From positions 104,645 through 168,644 of the forward strand of contig NZ_CABVII010000015.1 in the NCBI RefSeq assembly GCF_902497995.1: a stretch of DNA of 64,000 nt, given 5' to 3'. Every line of letters starts with the position of its first letter. Within the stretch, counting starts at the first letter, position 1. The notes beneath the pieces were generated by a model, which saw only the letters and a list, made by a program, of their open reading frames with translations, had not been told where the DNA came from and did not search any database. Made by a program: the position numbers and the translations under genes. This DNA comes from Pseudomonas fluorescens. GTDB taxonomy: Bacteria > Pseudomonadota > Gammaproteobacteria > Pseudomonadales > Pseudomonadaceae. Shown piece after piece: positions 50,794 through 59,621 of this stretch.

Positions 50794-51978
50794 TCAAGGA
50801 CTGGCTTTGGCCGCATCCGCCACCTGCGGCACTTGCGGCAACGCCGCGCCTTTGGGCCAAAGCATCCAGATCTGCCCCTGCTGCTTCATGTCACCGGCCA
50901 ACTGCCCGGCCGCTTCGCCAGTGCCCCAGAACAGATCCGCCCGGACTTCACCCGCGATCGCGCCGCCGGTGTCCTGAGCCGCTACCGGACGAACCAGTGC
51001 CGAACCGTCCGGTTTGGTGGTCGATAACCACAACAGACTGCCCAAGGGGATCACTTTACGATCCACTGCCGCGCTGTAGCCGGCGGTCAGCGGTACGTTC
51101 AGCGAGCCGCGAGGTCCTTCGTTGCTGTCCGGGTTGCGGGTGAAGAACACGTAGCTTGGATTACTGGCGAGCAGTTCGGGAATGCGCGTCGGGTTGGCCT
51201 TGGCCCAGCTGCTGATGGCGCCCATGGTCACGTCTTCTTTCTTCAGCTCGCCCTGTTCTACGAGCCAACGACCGATGGGCCGATAGGGATGACCATTCTG
51301 GTCGGCATACGCAATGCGCAACTGCCGGCCACTGTCGAGCTGGATGCGTCCCGAACCCTGGATTTGCAGGAATTGCAGGTTCATTGGATCAGTCAGCCAG
51401 GCAACGACCGGTGCCTTGACGCCTTTGGTCTCGATCGTTGCCGCATCGTCGTAGGGCTTGAGCACGCGACCTTCGAGCCGGCCGCGCAGGCGTTTACCTT
51501 TCAGCTCCGGGTAGAGGCTGTCCAGGGAGACGATGATCATGTCTTCGGGTACGCCGTACACCGGGATATTCGCCATTTCGGTCTGGGTCAGGCTGCCCGG
51601 GTAGACCGGTTCGTAGTAGCCGGTGATCAAGCCGTTGGGGTTGTCGTTGGCCGCGCGCAGGCCATAGACGTCGAGGTTCTGCTTGAGGAACCCGCGAATC
51701 TCATGGGCGGTTTGTGGCACGCTGGCCGCAGCGGCGCAGGTCGAACCCCAGATCGGGTCGGCCTTGAGCCGGGTGCATGCGCTGCGCCACGAACCGAAGC
51801 CGGCCACCAGATCGTTGTCGGACACCACGGGAAGCGCTTCCCATGTGGCGCTGGAGTAGGTCGCCAGGGCGTGGGTTTTCGGTTTTTCGGGTTCGCCGCC
51901 GGTGCAGCCCGCAAGCACGGCAACCATTGGAAGGGTCCAGGCCAGGCTGTGACGCCATGCCTTGTAACGGCTGTTCAT
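50794..51978 (-). CDS. mltA: Membrane-bound lytic transglycosylase A
   Basis: A 394-residue lipoprotein that cleaves peptidoglycan to 1,6-anhydromuropeptides. The lipobox is VAVLAGC (Cys near residue 25). MltA segments are GLITGYYEPVYPGSLTQ, LQIQGSGRIQL, PGLSANPSYVFF-like LASNPSYVFF, and the 3D catalytic domain with VAAQDTGGAIAGEVRADLFWG, where the aspartate is catalytic. ATG at 51978 follows AAAGGAATTA. Located divergent from the cytochrome c' gene. Confidence 0.93.
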   Translation of the reverse strand: MNSRYKAWRHSLAWTLPMVAVLAGCTGGEPEKPKTHALATYSSATWEALPVVSDNDLVAGFGSWRSACTRLKADPIWGSTCAAAASVPQTAHEIRGFLKQNLDVYGLRAANDNPNGLITGYYEPVYPGSLTQTEMANIPVYGVPEDMIIVSLDSLYPELKGKRLRGRLEGRVLKPYDDAATIETKGVKAPVVAWLTDPMNLQFLQIQGSGRIQLDSGRQLRIAYADQNGHPYRPIGRWLVEQGELKKEDVTMGAISSWAKANPTRIPELLASNPSYVFFTRNPDSNEGPRGSLNVPLTAGYSAAVDRKVIPLGSLLWLSTTKPDGSALVRPVAAQDTGGAIAGEVRADLFWGTGEAAGQLAGDMKQQGQIWMLWPKGAALPQVPQVADAAKASP

Positions 51979-52106
51979 GAAATAATTCCTTTGCCGGTTG
52001 CCTGAGTGCCCCATGCGCTCATGCAAACCGTATCGATAATAGGGCTATTGGTGTTTGCGGGTGACGCGAGGATACTGGCCGCCGTTTCCAGTGACCTGAA
52101 GCCACC

Positions 52107-52556
52107 ATGACTTTTAAAAGACTTTCCATTGTATTGCTGGCCTGCCTGGCCTTGTCCGCTTGTGGCGCAGTGGACCCCAACTCGCCGCTGGGCCAGCGCA
52201 AGGCGATCTTCAAGCAAATGCTCAAGACCAGTGAAGACCTTGGCGGCATGTTGCGTGGCCGTATTCCGTTCGACGGCGGGCGATTCGCTGACGGTGCCGT
52301 GAAACTTGATGCGCTGTCCCGTGAGCCGTGGAAACATTTCCCGCAGGTGCGCGAAGAAGATCACACCAGCGCAAAGGATGATGTCTGGCAGCAGCAGGCA
52401 CGCTTCCAGGAATTGGCCCGCAGCCTTGAAGCCGCCACCAGTGACCTGGTGATTGCCAGCAAGGTTCAGCCCTACAAGGCCAGTAACCTGGGGCCGGCGG
52501 TGCAGAAAGTCGAAGATGCCTGCAGTGCTTGCCATAAAGAGTTTCGGGATCATTGA
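52107..52556 (+). CDS. Cytochrome c'-type lipoprotein
   Basis: A 149-residue protein with signal peptide and lipobox (LLACLALSAC, Cys19), and a single haem-binding CSACH near the C-terminus (residues 141-145). The C-terminal position of CxxCH and the four-helix pattern fit class II cytochromes (cytochrome c'), which bind small gases such as NO. As a lipoprotein it would sit on the periplasmic face of a membrane. No operon partner is seen. Confidence 0.85.
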   Translation: MTFKRLSIVLLACLALSACGAVDPNSPLGQRKAIFKQMLKTSEDLGGMLRGRIPFDGGRFADGAVKLDALSREPWKHFPQVREEDHTSAKDDVWQQQARFQELARSLEAATSDLVIASKVQPYKASNLGPAVQKVEDACSACHKEFRDH

Positions 52557-52573
52557 TCTGAGGGTGCTTATGA

Positions 52574-52598
52574 CCGCATCGCTCGCTCCTACAAGGGG
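52574..52598. repeat. Single REP half-arm
   Basis: CGCATCGCTCGCTCCTACAAG is a lone right-arm fragment between the convergent cytochrome and DUF1090 genes; no facing copy is present. Confidence 0.6.
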
Positions 52599-52994
52599 TC
52601 ACTTATCCAGTTCGTCGAGCGCTTCCTGCAACTCCTTGCGGGACTCGGCGAGTTTGTCTTTGCGCTTGTTGATTCTCTCGGCATCGCCCTTTTTCATCGC
52701 CTTGTCGAGGTCGGTCTGACGCTTGCTGACTTCGTGCTTGGCATCGAGCACCTTGTTTTCCCGCTCTTTTTTCAGTGACGCATCGGTGCAATGGGCGGTG
52801 ACTTCGCTCAGAGCCGTTTCCAGGCCAGCCTGTTGATCGGCGTTGCCGCGGGACTTGGCCAGTTCGATCTGGTTGATGATGCCCTGCTTCTTGGCGGCGC
52901 ATCCGCTCAGGCCCGGAGCTTCTTCGACGGCCATCAGGGGAGCGGCCATCACACTGCAAAGGGTCAACAGGGCGAGGGGTGAAAGAAATTTCAT
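52599..52994 (-). CDS. DUF1090 family periplasmic protein
   Basis: A 131-residue exported protein (signal LALLTLCSVMAAPLMA) with a mature helical, highly charged domain rich in Lys and Glu (KKQGIINQIELAKSRGNADQ, KHEVSKRQTDLDKAMKKGDA). The pattern is that of DUF1090 proteins such as E. coli YqjC; function unknown. Two cysteines (GCAAKK and AHCTD) may form a disulfide. ATG at 52994 follows GGAGCT. Confidence 0.85.
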   Translation of the reverse strand: MKFLSPLALLTLCSVMAAPLMAVEEAPGLSGCAAKKQGIINQIELAKSRGNADQQAGLETALSEVTAHCTDASLKKERENKVLDAKHEVSKRQTDLDKAMKKGDAERINKRKDKLAESRKELQEALDELDK

Positions 52995-53090
52995 AAAAGC
53001 TCCATGTGAAGGCAATCGGGTCGATGTGGCGATGGGTTGTTTGAGCCCGTCGACATCATTGGGTTCCAGCGGGGCAGGCATCAACGGCCG

Positions 53091-54770
53091 CTAGAAACCG
53101 TCAATCCCCGCCACACGTAATGTTTCACTCAAGGCCAGGACCTGCGGGTCGCGGAAAAATGCGCTCAATTGCGCCGCGCGTTCCGGGCCGATACCTGTTT
53201 CGGCCTGCCATTGTCCGGTGTTGCGTTGCGCCAGTTCCTGCCATGAAGCGCCGAGGCGTGCCTGGCCGGTCGGCGGCATGCCCAGGGCCTTGAGCCAGCG
53301 GGCGAACGGGCGTTGCCGGGCGACGTTGAAACTATTGAAAAGACGAGCACTGCTACGCTCGCCGAAGCCATCAATGTTAGCAAGCTCTTGGGCATCGAGG
53401 GTCAACCAATCCAGCAGCCCGTTCAGGTGGCCTGTTTCGAAAAGTTTCTCCCAAGTGCCAGGACCGACATGGGGCAAGGCCAGCCCCTGACTGCCACCAA
53501 GCCAGGCCAGGCGTGCAAGAAATTGACTTTCGCATCCTGGTGTCGGCTGCCAACAACTGAGCGGATGAAAATCTGTTGCCAGCGGCACGTTCAATTCAGT
53601 GCGTTCGGTGCTGCGCAGGACGACACCATCGAGCCTGGGAATGGTCAGGCCCGCCAGGCTGATGGCGACCTGATCACCGGGCCGGATGTCCATTGCTTCC
53701 CAGCGTTGCAGAGAGCTCACACTGACTCGCTTGATCTGCCGGTCATCAAGCCTCAGCGGCGTCAGTTCCAGCACCGGCGTGATGCGCCCGGTCCGGCCGA
53801 TCTTGAAGTCGACCCTGCGCACCTCGGCCAGCGCCTGGGCAAAAGGGTATTTCCAGGCGACGATCCAATAGGGTGCTTTGGCCTGCCAGCGTTCGGCGGG
53901 TGGACGTTGCTCCTGGCGCATCACGATGCCATCGCTGGCAAAGGGCAGGGGGGAGTGATACCAGTGATCGCGCCAGCGTTCGGCATCGGCGAATGTCTTG
54001 ATCGGCTGACTGTAGGGTGCAGTGCTCGAGAATCCCAATTCATCCAGCGCCGCCACGCGCGCGGGCAAGCTGGCAGGGCCTTGGGGCCAGTCCCAGACGA
54101 ACAGGCCGATCTGCCCAGCATGCTCGGCACTCAGTGCCTTGCGGGCCATCAGGCCGGCGACGGTGCCGCGGGCATTGAGGCTGCCGGACTGGGCTTGTAC
54201 ATGGTCAGTCACACGCCAATAGAGTTCGCCTTGCACCACCAGGTCCAGCGGCTGTGACAGTTGCTGGGGGATGCCGGCAATCAGTCGCGCCGGGGTGGTC
54301 CAGTCCTGGCCAGTGACCCCGTCGCCGCGACTGATCGCCTGAACCAGCAGGCCTTTGCGGTAGACCAGCGTCACCGCCACACCGTCGACCTTGGGCTGAA
54401 TCCAGACATCGTTTCGACCTTTGAGCCAGGTGTCGACGGCGTGACTGTCTTGGAGTTTACCCAGGCCGGTGTGCGCGATGGGGTGAGCAACGGTGCCACC
54501 TGCCGTGCGCAACGGTTCGGGGGAGGGACCGGTGGCGAAGCATTCTTGCCATTCGCTCAGCCGCAAACGGGCTTGGTCGTAGAGTTCGTCGGCGACCAAT
54601 GAGCGGCCGTCGCGATGATAGCTGTCGTCCCAGAGGTCGATTTGTTTTTGCAGTGCGCTGATTTCGTCGAGCGCGCGGGCAGGCGGCCAGTCCGGGCACT
54701 GGGTGGCGTGGGTGGTCAGGCAGAGAAAACTCAGTACAAAACCGACTAATGCACGCAGGTCGAGGGGCAT
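53091..54770 (-). CDS. ligB: NAD-dependent DNA ligase LigB
   Basis: A 559-residue LigB-type ligase. The adenylation lysine is in IQPKVDGVAVTLVYR; DGVTGQDWT, GELYWRV and SDGIVMRQE are further nucleotidyltransferase motifs; IDGFGERSSARLFNSF is an HhH segment. No zinc finger or BRCT domain of LigA is present, as usual for LigB. The N-terminus (LRALVGFVLSFLCLTTHATQ) looks like a cleavable signal peptide, a feature also known from E. coli LigB, so export to the periplasm is possible. Its role is unclear since LigA is the essential ligase. Confidence 0.9.
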   Translation of the reverse strand: MPLDLRALVGFVLSFLCLTTHATQCPDWPPARALDEISALQKQIDLWDDSYHRDGRSLVADELYDQARLRLSEWQECFATGPSPEPLRTAGGTVAHPIAHTGLGKLQDSHAVDTWLKGRNDVWIQPKVDGVAVTLVYRKGLLVQAISRGDGVTGQDWTTPARLIAGIPQQLSQPLDLVVQGELYWRVTDHVQAQSGSLNARGTVAGLMARKALSAEHAGQIGLFVWDWPQGPASLPARVAALDELGFSSTAPYSQPIKTFADAERWRDHWYHSPLPFASDGIVMRQEQRPPAERWQAKAPYWIVAWKYPFAQALAEVRRVDFKIGRTGRITPVLELTPLRLDDRQIKRVSVSSLQRWEAMDIRPGDQVAISLAGLTIPRLDGVVLRSTERTELNVPLATDFHPLSCWQPTPGCESQFLARLAWLGGSQGLALPHVGPGTWEKLFETGHLNGLLDWLTLDAQELANIDGFGERSSARLFNSFNVARQRPFARWLKALGMPPTGQARLGASWQELAQRNTGQWQAETGIGPERAAQLSAFFRDPQVLALSETLRVAGIDGF

Positions 54771-54908
54771 CGTGAGCGTCTTTGCTCGTTGGGGGTGCTC
54801 GAAGGTTAGTCAGTATTGTCTGGCGAGCAGGGTGGGTGTTTTGCCTGGTGTTTCTGTGGTGATTAGGGTGGCCTCTTCGTCGGCGACACGGTGTAAAGCG
54901 AAAGACAA

Positions 54909-54945
54909 TAAAAAGCCCCGCACGGCGAACCGGGCGGGGCTTTTT
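54909..54945. terminator. Terminator after metK
   Basis: AAAAAGCCCCGC ... GCGGGGCTTTTT, a 12-bp stem with a loop of 11 bases, flanked by A- and T-runs; 18 bases beyond the metK stop. Confidence 0.92.
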
Positions 54946-54962
54946 GTACTGCCAGGGAAGTC

Positions 54963-56153
54963 TTACAGACCGGCAGCCGAACGCAGGGCGTCGACGCGAT
55001 CGGTTTTTTCCCAGGTGAAGGTGGTGAACGTATCGTCACCCACGGTCTTGGTATCCGGGGTGCGACCGAAGTGGCCGTACGCAGCGGTTTCCTGGTACAT
55101 CGGGTGCAGCAGGTCGAGCATGGTGGTGATTGCGTATGGACGCAGGTCGAAGACTTCGCGGACCAGGTTGATGATTTTCTCATCGCTGATCTTGCCGGTG
55201 CCGAAGGTGTTCAACGAAATCGACGTTGGCTGGGCAACACCGATGGCGTAGGAGACCTGAATCTCGCAGCGCTCGGCCAGGCCGGCTGCGACGATGTTCT
55301 TGGCCACGTAACGACCGGCGTAGGCGGCCGAACGGTCGACCTTCGATGGATCTTTACCGGAGAACGCACCGCCACCGTGGCGAGCCATGCCGCCGTAGGT
55401 GTCGACGATGATCTTGCGACCGGTCAGGCCGCAGTCGCCTACCGGGCCGCCGATGATGAATTGGCCGGTCGGGTTGATGTGGAACTGGGTGTCCTTGTGC
55501 AGCAGGTCGGCAGGCAGTACGTGCTTGACGATAAGCTCCATCACGCCTTCGCGCAGGTCTTTGTACGACACTTCAGGGTTGTGCTGGGTCGACAGGACAA
55601 CCGCGTCGATGCCCACGACTTTGCCGTTTTCGTAACGGCAGGTGACCTGGGACTTGGCGTCCGGACGCAGCCACGGCAGCAGGCCGGATTTACGGGCCTC
55701 GGCCTGGCGCTGCACCAGTTGATGCGAGAAGGTGATCGGTGCTGGCATCAGCACGTCGGTTTCGTTGCTGGCGTAGCCGAACATCAGGCCCTGGTCACCG
55801 GCACCCTGATCTTCAGGCTTGGCACGGTCGACGCCCTGATTGATGTCGGGAGACTGCTTGCCGATGATGTTCATCACGCCGCAGGTTGCACCGTCGAACC
55901 CGACGTCGGAGCTGTTGTAGCCGATGTCGATGATGACGTCACGAACGATCTGCTCCAGGTCAACCCAGGCCGAGGTGGTGACTTCACCGGCAATGATTGC
56001 AACGCCGGTTTTCACCAGGGTTTCGCACGCCACGCGGGCGAACTTGTCTTCAGCAATGATGGCGTCCAGCACTGCATCGGAAATCTGGTCGGCGATTTTG
56101 TCCGGATGCCCTTCAGACACGGACTCGGAGGTGAAGAGGGAGTATTCGCTCAT
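54963..56153 (-). CDS. metK: S-adenosylmethionine synthetase
   Basis: A 396-residue enzyme that makes SAM from methionine and ATP. Signatures are FTSESVSEGHPDKIADQISD at the start, GDQGLMFGYA, and GGGAFSGKDPSKVDRSAAY. Complete and full-length. It starts 18 bases after the ArsR-methyltransferase gene and is therefore likely co-transcribed with it. Together with ahcY and metF (10 kb away) it represents the SAM cycle in this window. Confidence 0.97.
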   Translation of the reverse strand: MSEYSLFTSESVSEGHPDKIADQISDAVLDAIIAEDKFARVACETLVKTGVAIIAGEVTTSAWVDLEQIVRDVIIDIGYNSSDVGFDGATCGVMNIIGKQSPDINQGVDRAKPEDQGAGDQGLMFGYASNETDVLMPAPITFSHQLVQRQAEARKSGLLPWLRPDAKSQVTCRYENGKVVGIDAVVLSTQHNPEVSYKDLREGVMELIVKHVLPADLLHKDTQFHINPTGQFIIGGPVGDCGLTGRKIIVDTYGGMARHGGGAFSGKDPSKVDRSAAYAGRYVAKNIVAAGLAERCEIQVSYAIGVAQPTSISLNTFGTGKISDEKIINLVREVFDLRPYAITTMLDLLHPMYQETAAYGHFGRTPDTKTVGDDTFTTFTWEKTDRVDALRSAAGL

Positions 56154-56171
56154 CTCGATTTTTTCCTGAAT

Positions 56172-57167
56172 TTACCGATGGTGAGTGTCGCCAGTCGGTC
56201 GCTGAAAGTGGCGGACCTGAATCTGGAAACCATTACGTAAGCCTACATAGAGGCTTTCCCCGGGAACGAGTCCCGCGGCGGTGGCCCAACGGGCGAGATC
56301 GTCCTGTTCAAACCCCAACCAGAGATCACCGCAGGCCTCCTTGGCCCAACTCTGGTTGTGGCTACATAACTCTGTTACTAACAGGCTGCCGCCTGGGTGC
56401 AGCAGGCCGGCCATGTGCTTGAGCGCATCGGCCGGCGCGGCAAAGTGGTGCAGCACCATGTTCAGCACAACGCAGTCGGCCTTGAGGCTCACACCATTCA
56501 ATGCATCGGCCAGTTGCAGGCTGACATTAAGCAGTGACTCGCGCTCACAGACCTGGCGCGCCAGTTCGAGCATGGCCGGGCTGTTGTCCAGCGCCGTGAC
56601 CTGGGTGAAGCGGCGCGCCAGTTCCGGCAGAAAGGCGCCGTCGCCGGGGCCGACTTCAATGGCTGTGGCGCCTTGGTTGAAACTCAGCTTGTCGAGCAAA
56701 GCCACCACGCTTTCACGGTATTGCGACAGACCGGCGATCAAGTCTTGCTGGGCGCGAAACTTCTCCGCTACCCGTGAGAAAAAGTCCTGACTGGCGGCGG
56801 CTCGTTGTCCATGGACCTGAGCGATGCGTGACTGCACGTCGGCAGGCAAGGTCAGGTTATCCACTTCTTCCAGCAGCGCGGCATGCAGCTTGCCTCCCGG
56901 CAGGTCGGTGTGGGGCAGGGCGCGACGGTAGAAAATCGCGTTGCCCTCACGGCGGGTCGCCACCAGATCGGCCTGGGCCAATACCTTGAGGTGATGACTC
57001 ATGCCCGACTGGCCAATGCCGAAGATCTGCGCCAGTTCCAACACGCCAAACGAGTCGTTGGCCAGCGCGCGCAATACCGTCAGGCGCAGAGGATCGCCAC
57101 CGGCCTTGCACAGGGCCGACAGCTCATCGCAATGATCATGTCGTATGGAGCGCGCGCGTAAATTCAT
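56172..57167 (-). CDS. ArsR-type regulator fused to SAM-dependent methyltransferase
   Basis: A 331-residue protein. Residues about 12-90 form an ArsR winged helix (DPLRLTVLRALANDSFGVLE, then GIGQSGMSHHLKVLAQADLV). Residues about 150-310 form a class I methyltransferase fold (AIEVGPGDGAFLPELARRF as SAM-binding motif I, VVLNMVLHHFAAPADAL, LHPGGSLLVTEL). The fused domain probably serves as a SAM/SAH sensor rather than an enzyme. Its location before metK, with a 26-bp palindrome 41 bases upstream, suggests that it regulates itself and metK. SahR regulators of the methionine cycle are the family I would compare first. Confidence 0.85.
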   Translation of the reverse strand: MNLRARSIRHDHCDELSALCKAGGDPLRLTVLRALANDSFGVLELAQIFGIGQSGMSHHLKVLAQADLVATRREGNAIFYRRALPHTDLPGGKLHAALLEEVDNLTLPADVQSRIAQVHGQRAAASQDFFSRVAEKFRAQQDLIAGLSQYRESVVALLDKLSFNQGATAIEVGPGDGAFLPELARRFTQVTALDNSPAMLELARQVCERESLLNVSLQLADALNGVSLKADCVVLNMVLHHFAAPADALKHMAGLLHPGGSLLVTELCSHNQSWAKEACGDLWLGFEQDDLARWATAAGLVPGESLYVGLRNGFQIQVRHFQRPTGDTHHR

Positions 57168-57176
57168 AGGGGCAGC

Positions 57177-57205
57177 AGTCTAGTGACGCTCAGAAAGCAT
57201 CGCAA
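57177..57205 (-). promoter_or_regulatory. Candidate promoter of the arsR-metK unit
   Basis: On the minus strand TTGCGA, 17-base spacer, TAGACT (57177-57182); 4/6 matches each. The palindrome abuts the -35 box, a good place for a repressor or activator. Confidence 0.4.
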
Positions 57206-57207
57206 GG

Positions 57208-57233
57208 GCAATATCAAAAAGTTTTGATATTGC
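57208..57233. promoter_or_regulatory. 26-bp palindrome, probable ArsR-type operator
   Basis: GCAATATCAAAA and TTTTGATATTGC are exact 12-bp inverted arms with two bases between. It lies 41 bases before the ArsR-methyltransferase start and about 210 bases before tktA. AT-rich palindromes of this kind are typical ArsR-family sites. Confidence 0.75.
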
Positions 57234-57440
57234 TCGATAGATGGCACTTCTCGGGGAAAGGATCACTCTACAAATCGTCAGCGGAAAGGTTTCACCAGGC
57301 GAATGAGAATTTATCCACCGGAAAAACGCCCTCAGATGACTTTCTGTCATTGCCCCGGGGCGTGTCGGTGAGGGAAAATGCTCGCCTTTTTTCCGTTTCG
57401 TTTTATTCACTCTCGATTCAGAACCCGCAGGAGAACAGCG

Positions 57441-59438
57441 ATGCCCAGCCGTCGTGAGCGTGCCAACGCCATTCGTGCCCTCAGCATGGATGCCGTGCAA
57501 AAAGCCAACAGCGGCCATCCCGGTGCCCCTATGGGTATGGCGGATATCGCCGAAGTACTTTGGCGTGACTACCTCAAGCACAATCCGAGCAATCCATCGT
57601 TCGCCGACCGTGACCGCTTCATCATGTCCAACGGTCACGGCTCGATGTTGATCTACTCGTTGCTGCACCTGACCGGCTACGACCTGTCGATCGATGACCT
57701 CAAGCAGTTCCGTCAACTGCACAGCCGCACCCCGGGTCACCCGGAATTCGGTTATACCCCTGGCGTGGAAACCACCACCGGTCCACTGGGCCAGGGTCTG
57801 GCCAATGCCGTGGGTTTCGCCCTGGCAGAAAAAGTCCTGGCGGCCCAGTTCAACCGTCCAGGCCACAACGTTGTCGATCACCACACCTACGTGTTCCTCG
57901 GTGATGGCTGCATGATGGAAGGCATCTCCCACGAAGTCAGCTCCCTGGCCGGTACGCTGGGCCTGGGTAAATTGATCGCGTTCTACGATGACAACGGCAT
58001 TTCCATCGACGGCGAAGTCGAAGGCTGGTTCACCGACGACACGCCCAAGCGTTTCGAAGCCTACAACTGGCAGGTGATCCGCAATGTCGACGGTCACGAC
58101 CCGGAAGAAATCAAGACCGCGATCGAGACCGCGCGCAAGAGCGAGCAACCGACCCTGATCTGCTGCAAGACCACCATCGGTTTCGGTTCGCCGAACAAGC
58201 AAGGCAAGGAAGACTGCCACGGCGCCCCCCTGGGTGACGCGGAAATCGCCCTGACCCGCACGGCGCTGAACTGGAACCACGGTCCTTTCGAAATCCCGGC
58301 CGACATCTACGCCGAATGGGACGCCAAGGAAGCCGGTCGCGCGACCGAAGCCGAATGGGACCAGCGTTTCGCGGCCTACTCCGCAGCCTTCCCTGAGCTG
58401 GCCAACGAGCTGGTTCGCCGTCTGAGCGGTGAGCTGCCGGCTGACTTCGCCGAGAAGGCCGATGCCTACATCGCCGAAGTGGCGGCCAAGGGCGAAACCA
58501 TCGCCAGCCGCAAAGCCAGCCAGAACGCATTGAATGCCTACGGCCCGCTGTTGCCGGAATTGCTGGGTGGTTCGGCTGACCTGGCCGGTTCCAACCTGAC
58601 CCTGTGGAAAGGCTGCAAAGGTGTCACGGCTGAAGATGCCAGCGGCAACTACATGTACTACGGCGTTCGCGAGTTCGGCATGAGCGCGATCATGAACGGC
58701 GTGACGCTGCACGGCGGTCTGGTACCTTACGGCGCGACCTTCCTGATGTTCATGGAATACGCCCGCAACGCGGTACGCATGGCCTCGCTGATGAAGCAGC
58801 GCGTGGTGTTCGTCTACACCCACGACTCCATCGGCCTGGGCGAAGACGGCCCGACTCACCAGCCGATCGAGCAATTGACCAGCCTGCGCAGTACGCCGAA
58901 CCTCGACACCTGGCGTCCAGCCGATGCCGTAGAGTCGGCTGTGGCCTGGAAGCTCGCCCTGGAGCGTAACGACGGTCCTTCGGCCTTGATCTTCTCCCGT
59001 CAGAACCTGCAGCACCAGACCCGCAATGCGATTCAGATCGAAGAGATCGCGCGTGGCGGTTACGTGTTGAAGGACTGCGCAGGCGAGCCTGAGCTGATCC
59101 TGATCTCCACCGGTTCGGAAGTCGGCCTGGCGGTTCAAGCCTACGACAAGCTGACCGAGCAAGGCCGCAAGGTGCGAGTTGTTTCGATGCCTTGCACCAG
59201 CGTGTTCGATGCCCAGGACGCCGGCTACAAGCAAGCGGTTCTGCCGTTGCAGGTCAGTGCGCGTATCGCCATCGAAGCCGCCCATGCGGACTACTGGTAC
59301 AAGTACGTGGGCCTGGAAGGCCGCGTGATCGGCATGACCACCTACGGCGAGTCGGCGCCTGCGCCAGCCTTGTTCGAAGAGTTCGGCTTTACCCTGGAAA
59401 ACATCCTGGGTCAGGCTGAAGAGTTGCTGGAAGACTGA
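57441..59438 (+). CDS. tktA: Transketolase
   Basis: A 665-residue thiamine-diphosphate enzyme of the pentose phosphate pathway. MPSRRERANAIRALSMDAVQ is the start; NSGHPGAPMGMADI, the ThDP motif GDGCMMEGISHEVSSLAG...DDNGISIDG, and GLGEDGPTHQPIEQ are family signatures. ATG at 57441 follows AGGAGAACAGC. Full-length. It leads the tktA-epd-pgk-fba group, connecting pentose phosphate, erythrose-4-phosphate and glycolytic steps. Confidence 0.97.
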   Translation: MPSRRERANAIRALSMDAVQKANSGHPGAPMGMADIAEVLWRDYLKHNPSNPSFADRDRFIMSNGHGSMLIYSLLHLTGYDLSIDDLKQFRQLHSRTPGHPEFGYTPGVETTTGPLGQGLANAVGFALAEKVLAAQFNRPGHNVVDHHTYVFLGDGCMMEGISHEVSSLAGTLGLGKLIAFYDDNGISIDGEVEGWFTDDTPKRFEAYNWQVIRNVDGHDPEEIKTAIETARKSEQPTLICCKTTIGFGSPNKQGKEDCHGAPLGDAEIALTRTALNWNHGPFEIPADIYAEWDAKEAGRATEAEWDQRFAAYSAAFPELANELVRRLSGELPADFAEKADAYIAEVAAKGETIASRKASQNALNAYGPLLPELLGGSADLAGSNLTLWKGCKGVTAEDASGNYMYYGVREFGMSAIMNGVTLHGGLVPYGATFLMFMEYARNAVRMASLMKQRVVFVYTHDSIGLGEDGPTHQPIEQLTSLRSTPNLDTWRPADAVESAVAWKLALERNDGPSALIFSRQNLQHQTRNAIQIEEIARGGYVLKDCAGEPELILISTGSEVGLAVQAYDKLTEQGRKVRVVSMPCTSVFDAQDAGYKQAVLPLQVSARIAIEAAHADYWYKYVGLEGRVIGMTTYGESAPAPALFEEFGFTLENILGQAEELLED

Positions 59439-59465
59439 TCCAGAAGTTGCGATATCGGGGCTGAC

Positions 59466-59580
59466 GTCTTCGCGGGCAAGCCTCGCTCCTACAGATTTTC
59501 TTTGTAATGCGGGATCGGGGTAATCCCAATCCCGCACACAACGCGATCCTTGTAGGAGCGAGGCTTGCCCGCGAAGGCGG
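59466..59580. repeat. REP pair
   Basis: CTTCGCGGGCAAGCCTCGCTC ... GTAGGAGCGAGGCTTGCCCG around a 60-base loop, between tktA and epd. Confidence 0.88.
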
Positions 59581-59621
59581 CAGACCTGGCGGCTAAATTC
59601 CCAAGCGTCATCGAGAACCCC

